This document shows, piece after piece, positions 46,447-58,308 of a stretch of DNA of 64,000 nucleotides. Source of the DNA: Primulina eburnea (taxonomy: Eukaryota; Streptophyta; Magnoliopsida; Lamiales; Gesneriaceae); assembly GCF_022965805.1 (NCBI RefSeq), contig NC_133109.1, forward strand, positions 4,565,869 to 4,629,868, in the 5' to 3' direction. The notes under the pieces were generated by a model that was not told the DNA's origin, searched no databases, and saw only the letters and a program-made list of their open reading frames with translations. Position 1 is the first letter of the stretch. Every line of letters starts with the position of its first letter. A program made the position numbers and the translations under genes.

Positions 46447-46556
46447 TACTACAAGTTTTGTGATCAAAAAAAAAAAAAAAGTATACCTTTTGGTGGATTA
46501 CAAATATTGCTCCGTTCAACTTTTAACTCAAATTCTATAAATAATAAGAGTTACAT

Positions 46557-46579
46557 ATTATTATTATTATTATTATTAT
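46557..46579. repeat. (TTA)n microsatellite
   Basis: Seven or eight tandem TTA units just right of the LINE. Confidence 0.9.
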
Positions 46580-46613
46580 ATACACTCACACTCGACATCT
46601 CATTAAAAAAAAA

Positions 46614-47185
46614 TAGGGATGTTAAAATCCGACACGACCCACCAACCCGACACTGTTCATCTAAAAAAAATAAGGTTTGAGTTTGGGGTTTTCGGATTCG
46701 GGTCGGATCGAGTTGGACCCAATAGCTGACCCAAAAAAAATGATCGAGTTGGGTTGGGTTGGGTTGGGTTGGGTTGAAGTTGACCCGGATTGACCCGAAA
46801 ATTTAATTTTTAAAAAATATATATCTACATTTTTTATATATTTTATGTCTGAAAAAATATTTATTATATATTATCATAAATTTTCATTATTTAATATTTT
46901 TTTGAAAATTTTTTATTTTTAAAATAATTGATTATTTTTTTACGATTAGACTTTCGAATTTAAATCATATATATGAGGAAGTTTTTTTATTATGTGTTTA
47001 AATTAAAAATTATTTTTTTTTGAATTTTATTTACTTTTCTTTAAAAAAATTCAAAATCTGGTTATACGGGTTGATCGAGTTGATTCGAGTTCGGGTTTGA
47101 GTTGGGAGTTTTCGGGTTCGGGTTGAGCAGTTTTTGAATAGTAATGTCACTCAACCCACCCAACACACCCGAATTGACATCTCTA
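46614..47185. mobile_element. hAT-like non-autonomous element with (GGGTT)n
   Basis: Ends TAGGGATGTTAAAATCCG and, reversed, TAGAGATGTCAATTCGGG are imperfect inverted repeats. Flanks are A-runs (eight A on the left, seven on the right), consistent with an 8-bp target duplication but not diagnostic. Subterminal GGGTT/ACCCG motifs are dense, including an uninterrupted (GGGTT) array at 46749-46776. No transposase. Confidence 0.6.
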
Positions 47186-47475
47186 AAAAAAACAACCAAT
47201 TTTGATAGTGTAGCTAAATTTTATATTTGATTTTGTTATATAATACACGTAATTTTAAATATTAATAATTATTAAAAATGGATATGTATTGAATTCGACA
47301 AACTATTTTGGAGACCCATAAGGTCGTTTTTGCCCATTGATGAGAGTGTCGATTGTGGTATGCCAGAGGTGTTAATGGTCCCTAAGACTCTTGGTTACGT
47401 GGGGTGATGGTCATTGGAAACACGTGTTTTCATTGGTTTTTTAAAATTAATTCTTCATAAATTAATTAATTTTGG

Positions 47476-47479
<4 letters not shown>

Positions 47480-47531
<52 letters not shown>

Positions 47532-47552
47532 ATCTCTGTGTGTGTGTGTGTG
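47480..47552. repeat. (AT)n followed by (TG)n microsatellite
   Basis: About 49 bp of AT, a short break, then eight TG units. Confidence 0.9.
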
Positions 47553-47782
47553 ATATTGTGTTTTTAAATAATCGTTTTTTTGCTATATGACAAATTATTT
47601 TAGATCATTAAGTTTCTAGATAATTCATGGAATGTTTTAAAATTGAAAAAATTATTATAGAATGGGGATTTATAACTTAAAATCCTTAAAGGGGTAAATT
47701 CATGATTTAAAATACCTTTCCAAAAAAAAAAGTAAAATACAAAAATTTTGTGTGTAATCTAGCGTTTTAAATAAACTTTTTT

Positions 47783-47963
47783 GAGTAGGAGTCTTGTGAG
47801 ACGGTCTCACGAATCTTTAGTTGTGAGATGAGTCAATCCTACCTATATTCACACTAAAAAGTAATACTCTTAACATAAAAAGTAATATTTTTTCATAAAT
47901 GACCCAAATAAGAGATTTATCTCACAAAATACGATCCGTGAGACCGTCTCAAACAAGTTTTTG
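47783..47963 (+). mobile_element. GTGAGAC-palindrome MITE copy
   Basis: Full-length, one of the best-preserved copies; left palindrome GTGAGACGGTCTCAC is perfect. Confidence 0.85.
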
Positions 47964-48399
47964 CCAACATTTTTTTGGCTTGATGAAAAATTATTTAGAT
48001 CATTTAGTTTCTAGATATTTCATGAAATTTTTTAAAATTGAAAATATTATTATAGAATAGGGTATTGTTTAAATTAAAATCCTTAAAGGGGTAAATTTGT
48101 AATTTAAAATACCTTTCCAGAAAAATGTAAAATACAAAAATTTCTATTGGATCGAGCTGACGTATCATTCCCATCTTGAAACTTAAAAAACAAAGATGAC
48201 TCGTAATTCTAATCTTCTTATGACTATAAATTTAAACTGGATAATGCAAATCTCAGAAATTGCTCTTCGTCCGACCCACATAAAATAGACAAGTAACTAA
48301 AAATGGGAATGAATCGAATAAAAAAAAAAAAGAATATTTTCCTTTTAATTTAAAATCTATAAATTTGATTTTATCAAACTTTAAAACGAATCGAAGCAC

Positions 48400-48555
48400 A
48401 AAAATTTTTGTAACATGGTTTCATGAGTCAATTTTGTGAGACGAATCTTGGATGGATCATTCAAGAAAAAGTATTACTTATCATTGTAAATATATATGTG
48501 ATTGTTCTGTATCACGTATAAAGATCTATGCGGCCATCTCACAAGATATCTACTA
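48400..48555 (-). mobile_element. GTGAGAC-palindrome MITE, degenerate copy
   Basis: Retains 'ttttgtgagacgaatcttggatggatcattcaagaaaaagtattact' order and 'catctcacaagatatctact'; the left palindrome is lost. Confidence 0.5.
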
Positions 48556-49186
48556 AATTCGAAAATTAGTCCGTTTGGATTGGTTTGGTTGGAAATTATT
48601 CCAAACACTGGTTTTCTTAATATAGTAGACCTAACTCCAAAATTGAATTGATTAAATTTTATCAAAAATGATTAATTGTTGGAGTAAAAAAAAGTTTCTT
48701 GTAGTTAAAATAAAAATCATGAAAGCTTTCACTAAATGTCTCTAGTTTGTTAAACAACTGTCCGTGATAATGGAATCCAATAGATATGTGGGGCTAAAAT
48801 GTTCATTTGTGGGGATTCATACACAAACCACAAATTTATTTGATTAATCTTAAGTTGATCAATTCGTGTTATTACAATTAGGGTGCAAATCCAAATCCAA
48901 ACACGACAAATTTTAACGTGGTTCGAAAAAATTACAATATGATTAAAAGTCGGGATGAGCAATCAAGTGGATATAGTTTTCTAAATAATTTATTCTGTAA
49001 TATAATTCGAGAATTTATATATGCTAGACATAAACGGATTAATCTATTCTATACTTTGAGTATTTTTTTCATATGATCTGATCAAATGTTAACTTTTGGA
49101 TCATCGATATGTATGTCAACTTTCAAAAAAATGTGAGGGACTCACATGATCTAACGATATTCAAATAGAAAAATAATCACTCCCGA

Positions 49187-49643
49187 TAGGGTTGACAAAG
49201 GTCTAGGTTTTACTCGTCCCTTTGGAGAAGGTTAAAACCATGTAAAAGGGGTTTCGAGGTGGCACGGGTACGAGTCAATTGGTCCAATGACAGGTTGGGG
49301 TGTGTCTCGAGTTTGGGTGAACCCGCCACGAATATATATGTATATTATATGTACATACTATTTATATATATGTGTGTGTGTGTGTGTGTATATGTACAAT
49401 GTCTATATATGTATATGTTTTTTTATTTAATATATGTATGTATATATATTATTAATAATTTATTTAAGTTGTTTTAAATTAAATGTATTGCGGGTCCATG
49501 GGTCGAGATCCGCGTCTGACCCGAGGTGGACATGTCGGGTTTTGAGACGGGGGCAGGGGAGGGTTCGGTTCTTAATTTTTCTTGATGGGGTGGGTCTCGG
49601 GTTTGGCCAAATCTGTACCGTACTCTTTTCGTTGTCATCCCTA
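49187..49643. mobile_element. hAT-like non-autonomous element
   Basis: Ends TAGGGTTGACAAAG and, reversed, TAGGGATGACAACG. GGGT/ACCC-rich subterminal sequence surrounds an AT/GT microsatellite core (49330-49450). The flanks share only ACTC, so the target duplication is uncertain. Confidence 0.5.
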
Positions 49644-49650
49644 ACTCTAA

Positions 49651-50501
49651 GAGTGTGTTTGGTTGGGTAGATTAAACAATGTTAGATAAATAATCAAACA
49701 TGTATCTAATGTTTGGTTAAAATTTTAAGATACTTTAATAATCATTTTGATCCGGTTTAATACCCAATTTTATGGATAATAATTTGATTATTAATCTAAT
49801 AAAACAAGTGGGATGTGTTATCAACACTCATCAAATTATATTTTTATCTTCTTATTTCTTATTTCATGTCAACACTCATCATTTTATACCATATCAAATA
49901 TTATTTTGTCGTTTATTAAAAATACGCAATCTACAAATATATTTCTATTAAATATAACAATAAAATTAATATTCAAAATATTATTATATTAGTTATTAAT
50001 TAAATGCATATTCACAAATATATTTCTAATAAATATATTTAAATTAATTTTAATAAATATAAATTATAATTATAAATATTTAATTATCTATCAAATTATT
50101 TTAAAAATATTTATAAATATTTTTAAAAAATAAAAATATTGTAATTATTACTAAACTTTATTTAACAGTAACATTCAAAATATTATTGTTATTTTAATTA
50201 TTAAAATAAACGCATATTTATAAATTTATTTCTAATAAATATATTTAAATTTACTTTAATAAATTTAAATTATAATTATAAATATTTAATTATCTATCCA
50301 ATTATTTTAAGAATATATATCTAATTAGCATTTAGGGCATTTTGGCATTACAATAAAATTTACAAAATTAATCCATCATTTTAAAATTATATCAAACATC
50401 ATGTTATTTATCCCACCATACTATTAATACATATCTCTAATTTTTTAATCACTCTAATTATTAATCATTTACTTATCCCATCACACGTACCAAACGGAGC
50501 C
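49651..50501. mobile_element. PIF/Harbinger-like (Tourist-type) MITE
   Basis: An 851-bp AT-rich element with ends GAGTGTGTTTGGTTGGGT and, reversed, GGCTCCGTTTGGTACGTG, both containing the GTTTGGT core of this group. It is flanked by the 3-bp duplication TAA (49648-49650 and 50502-50504). No transposase frame. It starts seven bases after the hAT-like element. Confidence 0.65.
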
Positions 50502-50504
50502 TAA

Positions 50505-50646
50505 GTATATATCAACCCAACATAAACAAATTATCTAGTGTTACTGAACAGTTTGACTACAGTTATAAGCAACTTAAAATGGTTTATTAATTATCTAATC
50601 TCTCATAAGTTGTCTAAAAATGTTGGTAAAATATATTTTAAAAGAT

Positions 50647-50706
<60 letters not shown>

Positions 50707-51700
50707 GTAAGAGATTTTAAAAAAAATATAGAAAAACTTGAACTAATTAGAGCAAATAATGACTTAAGAATTACTCCACAATCATATATATTCCAATCAA
50801 TATTTTACACTTCGTACCAAATAGAAAATGCACGTAAACAATTATGATGATTATTTACATTTGTTGCTTAACGTGGATGCCATCCAAATTAAATAATTAT
50901 TTCCAGACTTTATATTATTGATGTTTTCCGAAAGGAACGTTTGAACAATAATAATTATTTCATTATTATTATTATTATTATTTTAGTTGTACGTATGATA
51001 ATTATTTGGGAAAACTAAGTACAAATTCATTTAAAATATTTTTCATGTCCCAACCATATTTTTTACTAGTATTTTCTATAAGATAAAACCCTAGGAATCA
51101 ATTTAATTACTTAAAGTAATGGATAATTTTTGTAGAAATATTTGTAAACTTTTTTTATACCATACTTTTATCATGCATGCGTAATATACAAGTTAATAAT
51201 ATATTTTCTTACATCAAATAAGTACCGAAAAATAATATTATTTAAGCCTCATTAAGAAAGCGTTACAGATCAGAATCTAATTTACATAGAAAATATTTAT
51301 AAAAAAAATAGAGTTAGTTTACAAAATTTGATATGATTACGCACACATATAAATGGTAGGTTACACAGATAAATTAGGTGATCAACTCTGAACATACTCT
51401 TGGTCCCGTGTGTAACATCAAAATATAAATATAAATATAAAAATAAAGAATAAAATTAGATATCGAGATTTATGTAGAAAACCTCTAAAAATTATCAGGG
51501 TAAAAACATGAGCAAGATGAAAAGAATTTCATTATAATATTTTATAGTATACAACAATTTACTATGTTTCCAAATAGAACATACACTCTCTTATTGTAGG
51601 AGAATAAATACCTCATTAATATTGTATAACAAAACACTCAAATTATATAAATGCTTTGAGATGAGAGAACAATGCTGAGAATGAGATTTTGGGATGATAC
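50505..51700. other. AT-rich spacer
   Basis: No gene seen. (TA)n at 50649-50702 and (ATT)n at about 50,960-50,982. The right end (51,480-51,780), with 'tctatttatagagctccctc', could belong to the LTR of the Copia remnant to the right. Confidence 0.4.
50649..50702. repeat. (TA)n microsatellite
   Basis: About 54 bp of alternating TA, the longest in the window. Confidence 0.95.
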
Positions 51701-51899
51701 AAACTACATAGAATGTGTTCTATTTATAGAGCTCCCTCGTTACTGTGAAATCTTTAGTCCAGACTTATGCAACATGTTCACTGTAGAATTTGTATCATTC
51801 GCGTAACACCATTAAAGTACCTAATTTGCCGACATTTCTTCCACTTAGAAGTTTGATTGAGAATCAAACACATCTTCACACATCTTTTCTATCTTATTA

Positions 51900-52488
51900 T
51901 TCTCAGCCGTTTTCGTTTCTGCTGGATTCTTTACAATGTACAATGCACTATGAATGTCGCAAAACAAAGGAACATTCCTTTGTTTGAGTATAATCTCCTC
52001 CAATAATCTTTAATCCATATTACATTTTTGCAAGCTTGAATATCTGTCATATATTCTGCATCTGTTGTATATAATATTAAAATTGTTTGCAGTTTTGAAA
52101 CTCAACTTACTGCTCCCCCTACAAGTATAAATACATAACTAGTGGTAAATTTTCTCTTACCGAGATCATCTGCATAATTTGAATCTACACAGCCCCTGAG
52201 AGTAAAATTTGATCCTCGAAAACATAATGTAGTATTTGAGATAGCTTTAAAGTCTTTTTAACCATACTACAATGCTCTCGTCTAGGATTCTCTATGTACC
52301 GACTAACTGCACCCCACTGCTTGTGCAATGTCCAGTCTTTGACAAATAAATTCGAACATCAAACTTCCCACTGCTGATGCATATGATGCTTGAGACATCT
52401 CAATCCTCTCTGTTTCACTTCAAAGACACATCTCGGAGGATTACTTGAATTTAATAGGAAGATGGGTCGAGATTGGCTTGATATATTG
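51900..52488 (-). pseudogene. Copia RNase H remnant (left part of a split element)
   Basis: Minus-strand pieces read KPISTHLPIKFK, MSQASYASAVGSLMF and QRLDIAQAVG, the Copia region between RT and RNase H, followed by broken RNase H sequence. It continues on the other side of the solo LTR at 54241. Confidence 0.8.
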
Positions 52489-54240
52489 TGTGGGGACCCG
52501 GGTTCTAACTCAATTATTTTGGGATTTATTGGATCTTTGCTCGAAAATGTGGGTCAAAATTTTTGCTTTTTAATACTAAATCAAATGTAAACATAAAGCA
52601 TGTCACTGTTATTTAAACAACTATAAGGTACATACACATCTGTCTGATAAAAACATACACGATTGTCTAAAAGTTCCGTACAAGTCTAGTACAATAACAA
52701 GTAGTCTTCTTCTACACCCGACATCGCCACACTATAAACTCTCTCTTCAACGACGTGGCCCTGTACCTGCCCCACCTGTTGCCAAGTACACATACAGACA
52801 AGACAACAGCCGGAGAACTCCGGTGAGAATAAATCCCAATATAAAACATGTATGCATGCAATGTACTAAATCATACACTAAGGCATAGCATATATCAATG
52901 CACATGAAATACAATCTACAACATGTAAAGGAATACAAATCTGTAATCAACGTCTAGTTCTTGACTCGATTCTTTTCTAATCTAGGGATCCCGGTGTGAA
53001 TAAGACGGTCTATCACCTACCCAACCACTCGAGGTGACGGTACGTCTTATTCCTAGACTTCGGTCAACTCTGTATCGAGGGCTACACATAGAGAAAGTCT
53101 ACTACTATGCGTCGATACACCGAAACGTCTAGTTTTGGCCGATCTGCCAATATCTCCTATCTCAGGACTTGAATGTAAATCAATAAACAAGATATTACAT
53201 AATCAACTGTAATAACAAATTAGTATGTGATTTGTGAGAAATCCGAATCAAATCTGATCCAAGTTGCATCTCCCAATTCACATGTATTTATACCTTTCTC
53301 GTTGAACAATTTGTGTCGTAGCCGGAGTCTTGAGTTCACAATAGCCAATACAAATCTGAAATGGCATAATCAATGTGCACTTCATCAATATACATCTCAA
53401 GCAACTCAATATACAAAGCTGAAATCGGTTCCAATACAATTCGACGGCGTAACGGCGAAAGTCTTCGATACCGATAACTCTATAATATCATACTCAATCA
53501 CAAGCAACTCATACTATCATTAACATCAACATATATTCTGAAATCTGTATATTTTCGGTCCATCACATGCTGAAAATTCGAGAACATCTATACGGTATCC
53601 GAAATTCAATCCAATTGCATTTCTACGTTACTCAATATACCAAGAACACATATCTCTAACAAAATCATAACTTCTCCAACATATGAATTTCGAAACAGGC
53701 TGGAAATGAACAATACTTACATCCTTAGCTAGCTCTTGTTGCAAGGATCACAAATCCGGGCTCGAAATTAAAATCGGATCTCTAAATCTTGCACAATATA
53801 ATTTCTAAAGGATGAAGAACTTGAAGCTATTCCATGGAAGCTCTCGGTTCTGCTGATGGAGATTTGAAGAATGAAGTGTCATTTCAAAGTATATATATAT
53901 ACCATGCCAAGTGTCAAGACAAAAAACAAAGGTGGCATTTTCGCATGCAGCACCGCGGGTGCGGTGAGTCCCTTAACGCGGGTGCGCTCATGCTTCGGCA
54001 GCATTTTCATTTTCCAGAAATCGTCGACCGCGGGTGCGGTCTTGTTCTTACCGTGGGTGCGGTCTTGCTTCGCTCAAAACTTCTCAGCCTACTGCCCATC
54101 TGCCGCGGGTGCGGTCCACTTCTGAGCGCGGGTGCGGTCTGGCTTCGGCCTTACATTGTAAAATTCTACCTTTTATGTCATGCATTCCCATATCTTCCGA
54201 GTATTTCGTCAATGAAGACTAATAATTCTCGAGCCTTACA
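52489..54240. mobile_element. Solo LTR inserted into a Copia remnant
   Basis: A 1752-bp block from TGTGGGGACCCGGG to GAGCCTTACA, without gag or pol. The flanks TATTG (52484-52488) and TCTTG (54241-54245) match at four of five bases, as an aged target duplication. Taking the block and one flank copy away brings the two halves of the interrupted Copia frame together in phase, which confirms both boundaries. The superfamily is not certain; the long TG...CA form and 5-bp duplication fit an LTR left by recombination. It contains a 75-bp higher-order repeat. Confidence 0.75.
53952..54139 (+). repeat. 75-bp higher-order array of CCGCGGGTGCGGTC motifs
   Basis: Six copies of (A)CCGCGGGTGCGGT(C) start at 53952, 53976, 54027, 54050, 54102 and 54126, so spacings alternate near 24 and 51 bp. 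This is three tandem units of about 75 bp, each with two motif copies and a 'gcttcg' element. Strongly GC-rich against an AT-rich background. Confidence 0.9.
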
Positions 54241-55800
54241 TCTTGTATGTTGAAGTGTTATAAGACTTTATTCAAAAAATTATTCTAGCAAAATCAAATC
54301 TTTATATTACTTCTGTCTCGGTGAACTTGCATCATTGTAATCTTGTTTGTTGGTCTCAAGTCATTCATATCAAATTCTCTAGCTAACCATGCCTTCAATT
54401 ATTAGACCCGGTTTTTGTTGAGGTATGCTACCAACATGTTGTCCACATATAATAGAAAAATGATATAATCATCATCATATCTCTTGAAATATGTAAAATG
54501 GTATGCACTAAGTCTGTTGTATAATGCTCATGATTTATGAATCAAATCTCTTGTACCAACACATCGATGCTTGTTTGAGACCTTACATAGATTTGTTCAA
54601 CCAGCAAACCAAATTCTCTTTGTCTTTTTCCGCAAAACCCTGTGGTTTCTTCAAGAAATCCATGAAGAAATGTCGTTTTCATATCTAATTGTTCTAAATG
54701 TAGGTCTAACACCCATCGTAAGCCAAACCAAATGAGAAAATCTCTCACTAAAGTCGGTGACTTATTTCTGAGCATACAATTTTACCATCATTCTAGAACG
54801 ATAGCGCTCCACTTTGTTATTTTCACCATGTTTTGATCTTATAGATCCATCTGTTACCAATGGTTTTTCTCCCTCGTGGTAGTGTAACAAGATCCCAAGT
54901 TTTATTCATGTTTAGTGCCTCCAATTCTTCATGCATTGTTGTCATCCACATGGATACATCCGAGCTTTGAATAGGCCTGTGGAAACTCAATGGTGCAAGA
55001 TCATCTGTTAAAGACAATATACAATATTGTGTTCAATGAAATAATCTAACTGTTAAAAAACAATATGTAATATTGTTTTCAATTAAATAATCTAAAGCCA
55101 AATTGGTGGTTTTCTCTCTCGAGTTGATTGCCTTACCTCGGAAATCTCTGACTCAACGTGTTGTTATTCTTCGTGTTTTGATATTACTTCACAAGAAATT
55201 TGACCTTCTTATGTGTTATTTTACACCTGAAATATATTAGTTTTTGAATTGAATGTGTATTTATCTCCATTTACTTTATCTTCCTCTAAGATAACATCCA
55301 TGTTGATGACAATCTTCTTAATAATAGGATTCCACAAGCGAAACCACTTCATTCCATCGACATAATCTAAGAAGATACCTTTTCTGGATTTCGAATCCAA
55401 CTTCGATCTTTCTTACTCATTGTACATAACGTACACATGACTTCCAAATGTATGCAAATGAGAATAATCAGTCGGCTCCTCATTCTACATTATCATCGGA
55501 GTTTTTAGATATATCTCCACTAAAGGCAAAAGATTGATTATATAACTAGCAGTCTTGACTGCTTCTGCTCAAAATAACTTGGCTACACACATTGTCCTCA
55601 AAATAGGTCTTGTTCTTTCCAAAAAGGTGATGTTCTTCCGCTGCACCATTCCATCTGTTGAGGTGTGTAAGTTGTCATGGACTATCTTTTTATACCCTCA
55701 TGTTGACAAAATGCATCAAATTCGTCACTAGTATATTCTCATTCATCGTCAGTCCTCAAATACTGGTGAATATGTATAATGATATCACTGGACTTAGTGT
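54241..55800 (-). pseudogene. Copia RT and integrase remnant (right part of the split element)
   Basis: Read from the right. An integrase C-terminal region shows HTFGSHVYVMYNE and RKGIFLDYVDG near 55,460-55,380. The RT start is at 55017-54823 (MTTMHEELEALNMNKTWDLV, GNRWIYKIK) and the RT middle at 54775-54600 (LEQLDMKTTFLHGFLEE). Many stops and indels; the YVDD region is badly eroded. Together with 51900-52488 it forms one old minus-strand element. Confidence 0.8.
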
Positions 55801-57364
55801 AGATCAGATGACATCTTTTCAAAACAAATCTTTCTGAACATATTACTGAATTGTTCAAAATTATTAATATGCACTCAAGTTAGATATCTGAACTTAAACA
55901 TACTACTGATCTTATCTGTCGAATTGAGAAGCAAGAAGCTATGTTGGCAGGACATATTGACACCATTAAGTCTCAGATATTCGAGATGATTGTTTCTTAC
56001 AAGGTGGAAATGGTGATGTCAAAAATTGGGAGAAATCCGAAAGAATAAAAAAAATCTAAACTTTCCTCTTCGTCATCTCAACTCAAGTAGCACATACAAA
56101 CCAAGCCACACAACTCTTCACTCGTTCGAGAAAGGATAAATCATGAGATAGAATTCTCACATAATTTTCATGTTTATTGTTGCAAATTAATAAAAGTTCT
56201 TATCTCTTATTTATTATAGACATTTGAGTTTTTAAATCATCAAAAAATGAGAAATTATTAAGGAAAATATATATCTAAATTTTGGTGATCACAGACTAAA
56301 CTGATTTAACACAAGCTTATCTTAATGCAGATTAATAAATTGAACTAAACAATACTACAAGTACGATGATCAACCTTCGTTGTTACCGGCTAAACTGGAC
56401 AGCCATATTGAGTTGTATAAATTTTTCGATATGATAGATAGAGTTTGGTCATCGACACAACTTGAACCAATATGTTCGAACATAACATATCAATTCGAAT
56501 ACTAGTATGCCAACATTATCCGAAGACAAATTGTATATCTCTCAGTTAATAATAAAGTTATCAGCAAGAATAAAAGAGAGAAGATCTGTTGTTACACTTT
56601 TCAGCTAGTGTCCAAAGAATTTGAATGAGCATATACTATTTTTGACAAAACAACAAAAACATGTGTCGATATCTGCATAAATATCTGCTACCTAGTATAT
56701 CTATGAGTACCAAATATTTTATCGACTTTGAAGATCAATACTTATAAATACGAAATGCATTAGAAATGAAAATCTCTCTGCTACTTCTTTATCAATCTTC
56801 ATCAAACATTCAAATCGCACATCATCCTTCAAAACATTCATCTTCAAGTTATCTTTGCATTACTCACTTGTTCACGGGATGAAATTTTAGTAAGAATTTA
56901 ACAAATTTTTTGAATTCGTGTTTTAGAAATAAAAAAATGAAAATTTGTGATGATCATGTATATGAAATATTTTTATGAATTCCAAGTAACTTTTCAAAGT
57001 TATTAATTGTTGTATTATATCAGTCTACTGTTACGTAATCTGTGCAATATTTTTTCTTATATAGTCGTTTGTTGACTTCCATTTCAATGATCATCAACCT
57101 TATTGCGTGAAAACAAAATATAAAAATAACTAATAATAATAAAATTAATATTTTCGTTATCCTTTACTTAGTTTGCAATCTTAGCCTAACCTAAGAGCCC
57201 ATCCTTAAATTATATTATATAATTTCTTTAAATAATTATTTTCAAATATCAACATTTTTTCGAATCAAAGATGAAATTTGTTACATTTTGGTCCAAACTC
57301 GATCCCATATTTTAAGACATCAGAGTCAAATAAACAATTAGTTACTAACATTGAATATAAACGT
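55801..57364. other. Unassigned stretch, possible viral-like or LTR fragment
   Basis: At 55,875-56,045 the plus strand has a coding-looking coiled-coil-like segment (LICRIEKQEAMLAGHIDTIK, then IFEMIVSYKVEMV) ended by a stop. At 56,735-56,880 'cttataaatacg' is followed by a long C/T/A-rich leader-like sequence. The combination resembles a retroelement or pararetrovirus promoter and leader next to a small ORF, but no reverse transcriptase is present, so I leave it unassigned. Confidence 0.25.
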
Positions 57365-57499
57365 TGAGTATGTCTTTAGTGAGACGATCTCACGAATCTT
57401 TATCTGTGAAACGGATCAACCATACCGATATTCACAATAAAAAGTAATATTTTTTCATGGATAATCTAAATAAGAGATCTGTCTCACACAAATTTTTGC
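57365..57499 (+). mobile_element. GTGAGAC-palindrome MITE, internally deleted copy
   Basis: About 135 bp; one of the two 'aaaaagtaat' blocks in the middle and part of the right palindrome are missing. Confidence 0.65.
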
Positions 57500-57736
57500 A
57501 TAAACGTTTCATGTATACTTCGAGCTTATTTTGTAATCAACTTATTATTTAGTACTTATCCATAATCAAAGCAGATTGCACGATTGGACTACTCAAGCCA
57601 AATTCTACTATTCATTACGTTATCTTCAATTTCTTTATAATAAAATTTCAATTTCCAAAATCCAATAAAGAATTCACCTCCAAGCCATGCATGTATCGAG
57701 AGTGACCAATTTTTATTAAATAATAATAATAATAAT

Positions 57737-57919
57737 GTAAAAACTTGTGTGAGACGGTCACACGAGTCTTATTTTGTGAGACATGTCTCTTATTTGAGTC
57801 ATCCATGAAAAAATATTACTTTTTATTCTAAGAATGTTATTTTTTTATTGTGAATATCGGTTGGATCGAACCATCTCACAAATAAAGATTCATAAGACCG
57901 TCTTACACGAGATCTACTC
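57737..57919 (-). mobile_element. GTGAGAC-palindrome MITE inside a (TAA)n microsatellite
   Basis: Near full-length minus-orientation copy. It is flanked on both sides by TAA/AAT repeats (57718-57735 and 57919-57939), so it appears to have inserted into the microsatellite. Confidence 0.8.
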
Positions 57920-58308
57920 TAATAATAATAATAATAATATAGTTAGGTCATCTTGCATTTATGCCGTCGTGGAATTAAAAAATCACATTAACTTGAATAA
58001 AAAATTAATTTAAAACTGTAACTTTTATACTTGTTACGTTGTGTTTTTGATTAAAAATTAAGCGTTAAATAAACACGATTCACTAATTAATAAATATATA
58101 TAATATTAAAAATAATAAAGAAATGTTTATTATTTTCACATTGTATGCCGCAGCCTAGAAGCCAACGTACATAAGAATTTGAACGAATACGTAAGACGGG
58201 TCTCATAATTAATTACGATTAGTTCGAGAAAATGATGTTTGTTTTGTCACATAGTACTAATATTCCTTTTAATTCGGTCTTTTTTTAAAAAAAAATCCAC
58301 AAATGAAA

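Larger units (their letters stand above)
40994..46480 (+). mobile_element. Near full-length L1-type LINE
   Basis: A 5.5 kb non-LTR retrotransposon with 5' leader, ORF1, ORF2 and a poly-A tail of about 15 bases (46466-46480). It is flanked by the perfect 15-bp duplication AGTATACCTTTTGGT (40979-40993 and 46480-46494), so both ends are original and the copy is not 5'-truncated. ORF2 is uninterrupted and ORF1 has one apparent frameshift, indicating a young insertion. Confidence 0.95.
47186..49186. other. AT-rich spacer with microsatellites and MITE copies
   Basis: No gene seen. A segment around 47,560-47,760 ('gacaaattattttagatcat' to 'tttccaaaaaa') is repeated at about 47,975-48,140, flanking the MITE at 47783-47963; see findings. 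Confidence 0.45.

Noticed and set aside
46749..46776. Interstitial telomere repeat
   Set aside because: The unit is GGGTT, not TTTAGGG, and lies within hAT-like subterminal repeats.
53834..54253. 139-codon plus-strand ORF across the GC-rich array
   Set aside because: Open only because the 75-bp repeat lacks stops in that frame; it spans the solo LTR boundary.
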